From: an uncultured Faecalibacterium sp.
Lineage (GTDB): Bacteria; Bacillota; Clostridia; Oscillospirales; Ruminococcaceae
DNA length: 24,557 nucleotides
NCBI GenBank assembly: GCA_934518555.1
Contig: CAKSXW010000025.1
Location: 1 to 24,557 of the forward strand
Direction: 5' to 3'
This document shows positions 14,893 through 22,641 of the stretch, piece after piece (position 1 is the stretch's first letter; every line of letters starts with the position of its first letter). The notes beneath the pieces were generated by a model, which was not told the DNA's origin, made no database searches, and saw nothing but the letters and a program-made list of their open reading frames with translations. A program made the position numbers and the translations under genes.

Positions 14893-16899
14893 TCACCACA
14901 CCTGATCCTCGCTGCCGCTCTCCTTGATCCAGCCCAGCTGATAGGCCGCCACCAGCTGTTTCAGGTCGTGGACCCGCTCCCGGAGCACCTCTCCCTCGTC
15001 GGTATCCTCCACCAGGATCCGGTGGTTTTCGGTCTCCAGAATGTTTTTCTGGGAAATGATATCCAAGTTCTCGCTCACTGCTTTTTCCGCACTTTCAAAA
15101 GGCTGGTGGGTCCGCAGGGACATGGAGCGGCTGGAGTACACCAGGGTATAGCCCGCAATGCCGGTCTTTTCATGATAGGCACGGCAGAACCCCCCGTCAA
15201 TGACCACCAGGCGGCCGCCACCCTTGATGGGGCTCTCGCCGTTTTTCTCCCGGACCGGCACATGGCCGTTGACGATGTGGCTGGTGCCCGGCAGGCCAAA
15301 CTCTGCCAGAATGCGGCGGCAGGCGGCCTCATCGTTGTACCAAGTATAGTAGGGGTCCTTGATCTCCTCGTGGGTGGCAGGGTCTGCAATGTACAGCCGC
15401 TCAAAGGTGGTCATGGCACTGCGGCCAAACAAAGGCGAGAGCCGCCCACACCACAGATACCACAAAAAGTCCTGGCCGTTCTGCCGGGCGGCACTGCCCT
15501 CCGGGGCGTAATAGCCCCGGCGTGCCCGGGCGTCGCAGTAGTCCATCAGAGCCCGGCCGGAATACCGACGGCCCTCGAAACGCTCCACCGCAAAGCTGCC
15601 CCGGGGGGTCATGGGCACCACGCCGTGGTACAGCAGGTTGCCGTTTTCAATGTGGTAGACACTGCCCTTGCTGTAGAGGAACTCCACATGGCGGCGCAGT
15701 TTTTCGCTTTGGCGGAAGGACTGCACCAGCTTGTGCAGCACCAGGGTCTCCTCGTCGTTGAGGGCGGCAGGGTCCGCCGGGTCCACTGTGGGGAAGCTGG
15801 TGTCTCGCAGGGGGTAGTCCTGTTCGCCAATGTGAACCGTGTGGTTGGTCCAGTCCACATGACGCAGATAATCCCGGCCCTGCATCTGGAAATCCGGGTT
15901 GCGGTCCATGACCTGGCACTCCAGCTTGAACATCATGATGCTAATGGCCTTGTGCATCACGGCGCAGCGGTGGAGCATCCCGGCTGTATAGGGGCCCCGG
16001 GCTGCATCCACATGGGGCATCCAGATGGAAAGCTCCTCCTCCCCATAATACTGCTCTGCCATCCGCTGCAGGTGCCGCAGGTTGATGCCGTAGCAGTCCT
16101 CCAGCATCCCGTGGTTATGGTAGGCCAGGGTGGTCTTGAGGACGGTGCAGATGCACAGGGGGCTGCCGGCAGCGGCACCCATCCACACCACGTCGTGGTT
16201 GCCCCACTGGATATCCACGTTATGGTGGCGCATCAGCAGGTCCAGGATGATATCCGGCCGGGGACCCCGGTCAAACAGGTCTCCCACAATGTGGAGCTTG
16301 TCCACCGCCAGACGCTTGATCAGCTCGCACAGCCGCACGATGAAGCGGTCTGCCCGGCCATTTTCAATGATGCTGCCTACGATCTGGCCGTAATACAGGT
16401 CCTTGTCGTGGTCCTCAAAATGGGCGTGGAGCAGTTCATCCAGAATGTAACCGCAGCTGGACGGCAGGCACTGCCGCACGTGTTCCCGAGTGTGTTTGGA
16501 GGACACCAGGCGGCAAATGTCGATGAGGCGGAACAGGGTGTCGGTGTACCACTGGTCCAGGGCATCCTCGCTGGCGCAGTGGTTTTTCAGCTGGGGCAGC
16601 TTTTCATAGGGGTAGTAGATCAGGGTGGCCAGCTCCGCCCGGGTGGTCTCGGGGACGCTCTGGCCCAGCACCAGATCCACCTTTTCCCGGATGACGCCGG
16701 AGGCTGAATTGAGAATGTGAACGAAAGCCTCGTTCTCACCGTGCAGGTCGCTCATAAAATGCTCGGTGCCCTTTGGCAGCTTGAGCAGTGCCTGGGTACT
16801 GATGATCTCGCTGGCGGCCGCAGCCTGAGACGGGTAATCCCGGGACAGCAGCGTCAGATATTTCAGCTTGTCACGGATCTCGTCGGTTTCGGTTCGCAT
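14893..16899 (-). CDS. fbp: Fructose-1,6-bisphosphatase, class III
   Basis: Removes the 1-phosphate of fructose-1,6-bisphosphate in gluconeogenesis. The 668-residue product matches the unusual length of the Firmicutes class III enzyme (about 670) and belongs to the metallophosphatase superfamily. Its metal motifs are MSDLHGENEAF (Asp-x-His, about 49-59), VGDLFDRG and WGNHDVVWMG. The C-terminal half keeps NGHVPV, KGGGRLVVIDGG and YTLVYSSRSM. The ATG at 16897-16899 follows TGGAGGAAACC; the longer frame start would be a weaker GTG. It is divergent from a radical SAM gene. A TATACT box lies on the minus strand near 16993-16998, but no clear -35 is seen. Confidence 0.95.
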   Translation of the reverse strand: MRTETDEIRDKLKYLTLLSRDYPSQAAAASEIISTQALLKLPKGTEHFMSDLHGENEAFVHILNSASGVIREKVDLVLGQSVPETTRAELATLIYYPYEKLPQLKNHCASEDALDQWYTDTLFRLIDICRLVSSKHTREHVRQCLPSSCGYILDELLHAHFEDHDKDLYYGQIVGSIIENGRADRFIVRLCELIKRLAVDKLHIVGDLFDRGPRPDIILDLLMRHHNVDIQWGNHDVVWMGAAAGSPLCICTVLKTTLAYHNHGMLEDCYGINLRHLQRMAEQYYGEEELSIWMPHVDAARGPYTAGMLHRCAVMHKAISIMMFKLECQVMDRNPDFQMQGRDYLRHVDWTNHTVHIGEQDYPLRDTSFPTVDPADPAALNDEETLVLHKLVQSFRQSEKLRRHVEFLYSKGSVYHIENGNLLYHGVVPMTPRGSFAVERFEGRRYSGRALMDYCDARARRGYYAPEGSAARQNGQDFLWYLWCGRLSPLFGRSAMTTFERLYIADPATHEEIKDPYYTWYNDEAACRRILAEFGLPGTSHIVNGHVPVREKNGESPIKGGGRLVVIDGGFCRAYHEKTGIAGYTLVYSSRSMSLRTHQPFESAEKAVSENLDIISQKNILETENHRILVEDTDEGEVLRERVHDLKQLVAAYQLGWIKESGSEDQVW

Positions 16900-17020
16900 G
16901 GTTTCCTCCATCCAAGGCAACACTCTGGCCACAGCATGGCTGCTGTATGCAGAGATGTTGCTGCAAATATGTATTTTATTTTCTTATCTTATAGTATAGC
17001 ACGTCCGGGGCAAAAAGTGG

Positions 17021-17026
17021 TATACT
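17021..17026 (+). promoter_or_regulatory. Extended -10 of the radical SAM gene
   Basis: TATACT preceded by TGG. No recognisable -35 box lies 17 bases upstream, so the extended -10 would have to carry the promoter. Confidence 0.45.
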
Positions 17027-17063
17027 GGAGGCAACAAACTTTCTGCAAAGGACTTTGGATATT

Positions 17064-17984
17064 ATGCCGAAAAGCGATTTTGTATCTCCCCCTGTTTCCT
17101 GCTCCCTCTGCCCTCGCCGCTGCGGCGTGGACCGGGCCGCCGGTGTAACCGGATTCTGCGGAGCCGGGGCAAATCTGAAGGTGGCCCGGGCGGCCCTGCA
17201 TTTTTGGGAGGAGCCCTGCATCAGCGGCACCCGGGGCAGCGGCACGGTGTTTTTTTCCGGATGCACCCTCAAGTGCTGCTTTTGCCAGAACTACCCCATC
17301 AGTGCCCAGGGCCTGGGCAAGGAGATCACCGTAGAGCGGCTGGCCGAGATCTTTTTGGACCTGCAGGCCCAGGGTGCCCACAATATCAACCTGGTGACCC
17401 CCGGCCAGTGGCGGCCCTGGATCCAGGCAGCCCTGGACCTGGCCCGGGCCCAGGGGCTGCAGCTGCCCATTGTGTGCAACACCGGAGGATACGAGACGGT
17501 GGACAGCGTAAAGGCCTGGCAGGGGTACATCGACATCTGGCTGGCAGATTTGAAATACGTCTCCCCTGCCTTGTCGGCAGAGCTTTCCGCCGCGCCGGAT
17601 TACTTTGCCCAGGCAAAGCCTGCCATTGAGGCCATGATGGCCCAGGCCGGCCACCCGGTGTTTGACCCGGAGGGCATCCTGCAGCGAGGGGTGATCCTGC
17701 GGCACCTGGCACTGCCGGGCCATGTGGAGGACAGCTTTGCCGTGCTGGACCAGATGGCGGCCTGGAACCAGGCAGACCCCGGGTGCTTTTTGCCCAGCGT
17801 CATGAGCCAGTACACTCCTTTTTATAAAGCAGCAGACCACGGCATCGGCCGTCGTATCACCACCTACGAGTACCGCCGGGTGGTGAACTACGCCATGGAC
17901 AAGGGCCTGGTACAGGGCTACATGCAGCAGAAAAGCAGTGCCAAAGAGGAGTACACCCCCAGCTTTGACCTGACGGGTGTGTAA
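17064..17984 (+). CDS. PflX-like radical SAM iron-sulfur protein
   Basis: A 306-residue radical SAM enzyme resembling the uncharacterised PflX group, related to pyruvate formate-lyase activases. The core SAM cluster motif is SGCTLKCCFCQN, with Cys67, Cys71 and Cys74 in CxxxCxxC. Ahead of it is a cysteine set C13-x2-C16-x3-C20 and C32 (SCSLCPRRCG...GFCGAG), typical of this group. NLVTPGQW, IVCNTGGYE and RHLALPGHVEDS follow as in the barrel. The ATG at 17064 is preferred over a TTG at 17055, which is too close to AAAGGA. No glycyl-radical enzyme or other partner is adjacent, so the substrate is unknown. Confidence 0.87.
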   Translation: MPKSDFVSPPVSCSLCPRRCGVDRAAGVTGFCGAGANLKVARAALHFWEEPCISGTRGSGTVFFSGCTLKCCFCQNYPISAQGLGKEITVERLAEIFLDLQAQGAHNINLVTPGQWRPWIQAALDLARAQGLQLPIVCNTGGYETVDSVKAWQGYIDIWLADLKYVSPALSAELSAAPDYFAQAKPAIEAMMAQAGHPVFDPEGILQRGVILRHLALPGHVEDSFAVLDQMAAWNQADPGCFLPSVMSQYTPFYKAADHGIGRRITTYEYRRVVNYAMDKGLVQGYMQQKSSAKEEYTPSFDLTGV

Positions 17985-18055
17985 GCGGCATCACCGATTT
18001 CGTCAAAGACGCCAAAAACCATCGAGTTTTTTCTACGTCATTTCCCCTGAAGTGC

Positions 18056-18084
18056 TTGCAATCCGATGTGGGACGAATTATAAT
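18056..18084 (+). promoter_or_regulatory. Promoter of the 2-keto-3-deoxygluconate kinase gene
   Basis: TTGCAA (18056-18061), 17-base spacer, TATAAT (18079-18084). The leader is about 52 bases. Confidence 0.75.
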
Positions 18085-18143
18085 GGATACAACGATGTGT
18101 CAGAAGGATCATGGTGAGTTGTATAATATCAGGAGGAACCGTT

Positions 18144-19232
18144 ATGGAACATTTCAATCCCATCCTTGGCAACGATTGCCCCGGTCAGAAGTTCATCACC
18201 TGCGGCGAGATCATGCTGCGCCTGACTCCGCCGAACTACGAAAAGATCCGCATGGCCTCTGCCTTTGAGGCCAGCTACGGCGGCAGCGAGGCCAACATTG
18301 CCCTAGCTCTGGCCAACCTGGGGGTGGACAGCACCTTCTTCAGCGTGGTGCCCAACAACAGCCTGGGCAAGAGTGCCGTGCGCTGGCTGCGCTCCAACGA
18401 CGTACATTGCACCCCCATGATCCTCACCCAGCCCGACGAGACCCCCTCGAACCGCCTGGGCACCTACTACCTGGAGACCGGCTACGGCATCCGCCCCTCC
18501 AAGGTCATCTACGACCGCAAGCACAGTGCCATTACCGAGTACGATTTTTCTCAGGTGGACCTGGACGCCCTGCTGGAGGGCTTTGATTGGCTGCACCTCA
18601 GCGGCATCACCCCGGCCCTGGCCCCCAACTGCCGCAGCCTGATGCTGGATATGCTGAAGGTGGCCAAAAAGAAGGGCCTTACCGTGAGCTTTGACGGCAA
18701 CTTCCGTTCCACCCTGTGGAGCTGGGAGGACGCCCGGGACTTCTGCACCGAGTGCCTGCCCTATGTGGATGTGCTGCTGGGCATTGAGCCCTACCACCTG
18801 TGGAAGGACGAAAACGACCACAGCAAGGGCGACTGGAAGGACGGCGTGCCTCTGCAGCCCAGCTACGAGCAGCAGGACGAGATCTTCCAGCACTTTATTG
18901 CACGGTACCCCAACCTGAAGTGCATCGCTCGCCATGTGCGCTACGCCCACAGCGGCAGCGAGAACAGCCTGAAGGCCTTTATGTGGTACGACGGCCACAC
19001 CTTTGAGAGCAAGCTGTTCACCTTTAACATCCTGGACCGTGTGGGCGGCGGTGACGCCTTTGCCAGCGGCCTGATCTACGCCATGCTGCACAACTACAAG
19101 GCCATGGATATGATCAATTTTGCTGTGGCCAGCAGTGCCATCAAGCACACCATCCACGGCGATGCCAACATCACCGATGATGTGAGCAGCATCCGCAACC
19201 TGATGAACATGAACTACGACATCAAACGCTGA
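18144..19232 (+). CDS. kdgK: 2-keto-3-deoxygluconate kinase (PfkB family)
   Basis: Phosphorylates 2-keto-3-deoxygluconate, the product of UxuA, to KDPG for cleavage by the aldolase. The product is 362 residues, longer than the usual 310-340. PfkB motifs are clear: GEIMLRLTP near the start, YGGSEANIALALANLG (about 45-60) and the C-terminal DRVGGGDAFASGL with the catalytic aspartate. The extra length lies largely around residues 210-250 (YHLWKDENDHSKGDWKDG...). AGGAGG at 18131-18136 precedes the ATG. It is a single-gene unit with its own promoter and terminator. Other PfkB sugar kinases are possible, but the uxuAB genes in the window support this call. Confidence 0.85.
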   Translation: MEHFNPILGNDCPGQKFITCGEIMLRLTPPNYEKIRMASAFEASYGGSEANIALALANLGVDSTFFSVVPNNSLGKSAVRWLRSNDVHCTPMILTQPDETPSNRLGTYYLETGYGIRPSKVIYDRKHSAITEYDFSQVDLDALLEGFDWLHLSGITPALAPNCRSLMLDMLKVAKKKGLTVSFDGNFRSTLWSWEDARDFCTECLPYVDVLLGIEPYHLWKDENDHSKGDWKDGVPLQPSYEQQDEIFQHFIARYPNLKCIARHVRYAHSGSENSLKAFMWYDGHTFESKLFTFNILDRVGGGDAFASGLIYAMLHNYKAMDMINFAVASSAIKHTIHGDANITDDVSSIRNLMNMNYDIKR

Positions 19233-19258
19233 GCCTGGTTCTGTTAAGATCGCATCCT

Positions 19259-19297
19259 GCCGGGAGTGGACCCCAAACGGTCTGCTCCCGGTTTTTT
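19259..19297 (+). terminator. Terminator of kdgK
   Basis: CCGGGAG (19260-19266) pairs with CTCCCGG (19285-19291), with a second inner stem, followed by TTTTTT. Confidence 0.85.
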
Positions 19298-19376
19298 GTG
19301 TTTTGGGAGGGCCCTTCTTCTCCCAAAAGATAAGACAGACTTATCAAATGTTCGTAGCAGGTTGAATGTGAACGGC

Positions 19377-19496
19377 ATGAGCATTGCAGACGCCGAGGCC
19401 CTGAGCCAGAGCGAGAATGCAGCGGACGCTGTTTCCGGTGCCACCCTGGTGGATACTGCCGGTTACGTCCGTGCACTGGTGGAAGCTGCAAAGTAA
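19377..19496 (+). pseudogene. C-terminal remnant of an FMN-binding domain protein
   Basis: Between two terminators an open frame ends with MSIADAEALSQSENAADAV-SGAT-LVDTAGYVRALVEAAK. The DAVSGAT block followed by a short helix is the C-terminal signature of FMN_bind domains, where the last Thr/Ser of SGAT is covalently flavinylated. Only about 40 residues remain, with no convincing ribosome site at the ATG (19377) and nothing domain-like in the in-frame sequence upstream, which runs through the kdgK terminator region. The simplest reading is the leftover 3' end of a deleted gene. A real micro-protein is less likely. The 340 bases between kdgK and the ABC genes hold only this and the terminators. 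Confidence 0.6.
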
Positions 19497-19525
19497 GCCC
19501 CCCTTCCCTTTCCATTAAAAACAAC

Positions 19526-19564
19526 GAAGCCCGCCGGGACACTCCCGACGGGCTTCCTTTTTTT
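19526..19564. terminator. Bidirectional terminator
   Basis: GAAGCCCG (19526-19533) pairs with CGGGCTTC (19549-19556), with an inner CGGGA/TCCCG stem. Seven T follow on the plus strand and GTTGTTTTT on the minus strand. It ends the ABC operon from one side and the FMN-binding remnant from the other. Confidence 0.85.
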
Positions 19565-19573
19565 GCAGTTGGA

Positions 19574-20368
19574 TCAGGACAGGATCATGCGGTCGTTGGC
19601 AAACTCGCCGCCGCTGGCCACCTGGAACTTGGCCAGCAGATCCGAGACGTGGAGGTGCTTTTTCTCCTCACCGGAAACGTCATAGATAATATGGCCGTCG
19701 TACATCATGATGAGCCGGTTACCGTATTTGATGGCGTCCTTCATGTTGTGGGTGATCATCATGGTGGTGAGCTGGTTTTCCTCCACGATACGAGCCGAGA
19801 GGGTCAGCACCTTCAGGGCCGTTTTGGGGTCCAGGGCTGCGGTGTGCTCGTCCAGCAGCAGCAGCTTGGGCTTGTTCATGGTAGCCATCAGCAGGGTCAG
19901 AGCCTGCCGCTGGCCGCCGGAAAGCAGGCCTACCCGGGCCGTCAAGCGGTCCTCCAGGCCCAGGTCCAGGGTCTTGAGCAGTTCCCGGTACTGTTCCCGT
20001 TCTGCCTTGGTAATGCCGATCCGCAGGGTGCGGCGCTGGCCCCGGCGAGCCGCTAAGGCCAGGTTCTCCTCGATCTGCATGGTGGCGGCGGTGCCGGTCA
20101 TGGGGTCCTGGAACACCCGGCCAATGTAGGCTGCACGCTGGTGCTCGCTGAGGCGGGTAACATCCACCCCATCAATGAGGATCTTGCCCTCGTCCACCGG
20201 CCACACCCCGGCCACGGCGTTCAGCATAGTGGATTTGCCAGCACCGTTGCCGCCGATAACGGTAACGAAATCTCCCTGGTTCAGCTTCAGGTTCAACCCG
20301 TTCAGTGCGGTCTTTTGGTTCACGGTCCCTGCATTGAAGGTCTTGGAAACTTTTTGGATCTCAAGCAT
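19574..20368 (-). CDS. ABC transporter ATP-binding protein (TrpZ-like)
   Basis: The 264-residue ATPase of a three-gene importer. Walker A GGNGAGKST (about 39-47), signature LLSGGQRQAL, Walker B LLLLDEHTAALD and the switch TMMITHNM are intact. DEHTAALD, in place of DEPTSALD, is typical of the ATPases that go with TrpX/COG2984-type binding proteins. The ATG at 20366-20368 is 8 bases after AAGGAGG; an ATG three codons upstream overlaps that site too closely. It overlaps the permease stop by 8 bases. Related systems have been linked to tryptophan or tyrosine uptake; the substrate here is not shown by the sequence. Confidence 0.9.
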   Translation of the reverse strand: MLEIQKVSKTFNAGTVNQKTALNGLNLKLNQGDFVTVIGGNGAGKSTMLNAVAGVWPVDEGKILIDGVDVTRLSEHQRAAYIGRVFQDPMTGTAATMQIEENLALAARRGQRRTLRIGITKAEREQYRELLKTLDLGLEDRLTARVGLLSGGQRQALTLLMATMNKPKLLLLDEHTAALDPKTALKVLTLSARIVEENQLTTMMITHNMKDAIKYGNRLIMMYDGHIIYDVSGEEKKHLHVSDLLAKFQVASGGEFANDRMILS

Positions 20369-21305
20369 TTTTCGCATCCTCCTTCTGTGCCTTCTTTACC
20401 GGCTTCGAAAAGTAACGGCCCTTCCAGTAAGGCACGGCCAGGAACACAGCCACCACCGAGGCACTCAGCAGCTTCAGCAGGTTGGCGTCGAAGCCCAGGG
20501 TCAGCACCAGCTGGATGACCACATAATAAATGATGGCACCGATGGAAACGGACATCAGCTTCAGAGCAAAGTTATGGAACACCCGGCTGAACACTGCCTC
20601 ACCGATGATCACCGCTGCCAAGCCGATGACGATGGCACCACGGCCCATGCCCACGTCTGCAAAGCCCTGGTACTGGCTCAGCAGTGCACCAGACAGTGCC
20701 ACCAGGCCATTGGACACGGCCAGACCCAGCACAATGTTGAAGTTGGTGTTGATTCCCTGGGCCCGGGACATGGCAGGGTTGGAGCCGGTGGCACGGATGG
20801 CACAGCCCAACTCCGTACCGAAGAACCAGTACAGCACGCCGATGACCACCGCTGTGGCCAGGATCACCATAATGATGGGGTTGCGGAGCGCCAGCTCCTT
20901 GACCCACCGCAGAGAGATGAGCAGGCCGTACTTGTCCACGTTGATGGACTGGTTGGCCTTGCCCATGATCTTCAGGTTAATGGAGTACAGGGCCAGCTGG
21001 GTCAGAATACCAGCCAGAATGGCAGGAATGCCCATAAAGGTGTGCAGCATTCCGGTAACAAAGCCGGTGGCCAGGCCAGCCAGCACCGCCACCAGCAATG
21101 CCATCCAGACGTTCATGCCGGACAGCAGACACATGACACACACTGCACCGCCGGTGCCAAAGGAGCCATCCACGGTCAGGTCTGCCACGTCCAGGATACG
21201 GTAGGTCAGGTATACTCCAATGGCCATGATGCCCCAGATCAAACCCTGGGCACAGGCACCCGGCAGTGCGCCGGGCAGGTTGGCAAGTCTTGCAACGATC
21301 TCCAA
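20361..21305 (-). CDS. ABC transporter permease (TrpY-like)
   Basis: A 314-residue inner-membrane subunit with about eight to nine hydrophobic segments, similar to branched-chain-type permeases. TYRILDVADLTVDGSFGTGG near the N-terminus, ALAVSNGLVALSGALLSQYQGFAD-like sequence around residues 195-220 and GRGAIVIGLAAVIIGEAV match the permeases that accompany TrpX-type binding proteins. The start is TTG (21303-21305), 7 bases after AGGAGG; no ATG or GTG is better placed. The gene follows the binding protein after a 125-base gap that holds two hairpins. Confidence 0.9.
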   Translation of the reverse strand: MEIVARLANLPGALPGACAQGLIWGIMAIGVYLTYRILDVADLTVDGSFGTGGAVCVMCLLSGMNVWMALLVAVLAGLATGFVTGMLHTFMGIPAILAGILTQLALYSINLKIMGKANQSINVDKYGLLISLRWVKELALRNPIIMVILATAVVIGVLYWFFGTELGCAIRATGSNPAMSRAQGINTNFNIVLGLAVSNGLVALSGALLSQYQGFADVGMGRGAIVIGLAAVIIGEAVFSRVFHNFALKLMSVSIGAIIYYVVIQLVLTLGFDANLLKLLSASVVAVFLAVPYWKGRYFSKPVKKAQKEDAKNA

Positions 21306-21351
21306 AACAATTCCTCCTGTTTACGTTCCACTTTTTTACACTTTTTTCAAA

Positions 21352-21402
21352 CCCGTATGATACGGGAAAGCGGAGAAGAACAGAAAACTGCTCCTCTCCG
21401 CT
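21352..21402 (-). repeat. Two intercistronic hairpins between binding protein and permease
   Basis: A palindrome CCCGTAT-G-ATACGGG (21352-21366) and a stem AGCGGAGA/TCTCCGCT (21369-21376 with 21395-21402) lie back to back. On the minus strand neither is followed by a clean T-run. They may stabilise or partly terminate the upstream message so that binding protein is made in excess, as in many importers. Confidence 0.5.
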
Positions 21403-21430
21403 ATTTTTCCTTTTGTTTCAGAAGAAGCTA

Positions 21431-22456
21431 TCAGGCTTCAATGGCCTCGTAGCCTTCCGGCACCGTCAGGCCCAGGTCCTCGCAGACGGTCTTGTTGTAC
21501 TTTTTGGTCACATCGGTGTACTCGATGGGCATGGTGGAGATATCTGCCTCACCGTTCAGGATCTTGACAGCCATCTCACCGGTGGTGTAGCCCAGGTCGT
21601 AGTAGCTGATGGACAGGGTAGCCACGCCGCAGCCGGAGCAGATACCCTCCTCACCGGCGAACACAGGCTTCTTGGCCGGGCGGCAGATGCCGTCCACGAT
21701 GCCGGTGTTGGCAGCAACGGTGTTATCGGTGGGCACATACAGGGCCTCGTTCTCGTCGGCAGCCTTCTGGCAGACGGAGGACAGATCGTTGGAATCCGAG
21801 AAGGCGTACTGGGTAGCGGTGACGCCCTTGGCCTCCAGGTACTTCTGGACCTCGTCTACCTGGTACTGGCTGTTGGCCTCAGCGGAGCAGTACAGCAGGC
21901 CCACCTTCTTGACCTCGGGCATCCACTCCAGGATCATGTCTGCCTGCTGGTCCAGGGGGGCCAGGTCAGAGGTACCGGAGATGTTGCCCCCTACCGTGCC
22001 GCTGAAATCGCTGATGCCCAGGGCCACACCGTACTCAGTAACGGAGGTGCCCAGCACCGGGATGGTGGCGGTAGCTGCCTGGGCTGCCTGCAGGGCAGGG
22101 GTAGCGTTGGCCATGATCAGATCCACCCCGGCAGAAACAAAGCCATTGGCAATGGTGGCACAGGTTGCAGAATCGCCCTGGGCGTTCTGGAAATCAAAGG
22201 TAACGTTCTCTCCAAAGCTGGCGGTGAGGGCATCCTCAAAACCCTGGGTAGCAGCATCCAGAGCGGCGTGCTGCACCAGCTGGCAGATGCCCACGGTGAA
22301 CTTCTGACCGTCAGCGGCAGAACCGGAGGCAGCAGCAGAGGCCACAGCCGAAGAAGCACCGGCAGAGGAAGCGGAACCGCCACAAGCGGTCAGGGCAGCA
22401 GCGGCACCGCAGGCAGCGGCGGCAGCCAGGAAGGAACGACGAGTGATCTTACGCAT
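21431..22456 (-). CDS. ABC transporter substrate-binding lipoprotein (TrpX-like)
   Basis: A 341-residue exported binding protein. The signal peptide has twin arginines, ITRRSFLAAAAA, an alanine-rich core and a lipobox LTAC with Cys25 for lipid attachment, then an Ala/Ser-rich spacer (26-50). The mature part begins FTVGICQLVQHAALDAATQGF, characteristic of the COG2984 (TrpX) family, and has a periplasmic-binding-protein fold with GLLYCSAEANSQYQ and VPTDNTVAANTG. The ATG at 22454-22456 follows GAGGAGAG. It is the first gene of the importer operon. The substrate is probably an aromatic amino acid or related small molecule by family analogy only. Confidence 0.92.
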   Translation of the reverse strand: MRKITRRSFLAAAAACGAAAALTACGGSASSAGASSAVASAAASGSAADGQKFTVGICQLVQHAALDAATQGFEDALTASFGENVTFDFQNAQGDSATCATIANGFVSAGVDLIMANATPALQAAQAATATIPVLGTSVTEYGVALGISDFSGTVGGNISGTSDLAPLDQQADMILEWMPEVKKVGLLYCSAEANSQYQVDEVQKYLEAKGVTATQYAFSDSNDLSSVCQKAADENEALYVPTDNTVAANTGIVDGICRPAKKPVFAGEEGICSGCGVATLSISYYDLGYTTGEMAVKILNGEADISTMPIEYTDVTKKYNKTVCEDLGLTVPEGYEAIEA

Positions 22457-22484
22457 ACAATACTTCTCTCCTCTATCTTTTTCG

Positions 22485-22513
22485 CTCTGCCTGGCAACAG
22501 GATGTCGGCAGAG
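22485..22513 (-). promoter_or_regulatory. Leader hairpin upstream of the binding-protein gene
   Basis: CTCTGCC (22485-22491) pairs with GGCAGAG (22507-22513). It is in the ~95-base leader. It is too short for a T-box, and none of the T-box conserved sequence is present. Confidence 0.4.
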
Positions 22514-22556
22514 CTTTTTCAGGCGATGCATTTGCGCTTTCGCTTTACACTCGTGA

Positions 22557-22585
22557 AGTATACCACATATTTCCCGGTAAAACAA
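22557..22585 (-). promoter_or_regulatory. Promoter of the ABC importer operon
   Basis: Minus strand TTGTTT (22580-22585), 17-base spacer, TATACT (22557-22562) preceded by TGG. Confidence 0.65.
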
Positions 22586-22641
22586 TCCACTTTTGCCCCA
22601 AAACGGCCCTTGTTATCGATTATTGTAAAGTTATCGTTCGA

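Noticed and set aside
14698..16707. 669-residue open frame on the plus strand
   Set aside because: It lies antisense to fbp, which has clear motifs and a ribosome site. High-GC third positions keep the opposite frame open; the translation shows no domain.
22457..22556. T-box or tryptophan attenuator in the ABC operon leader
   Set aside because: The leader is only about 95 bases and lacks the T-box AGGGTGG-type block and a terminator with T-run.
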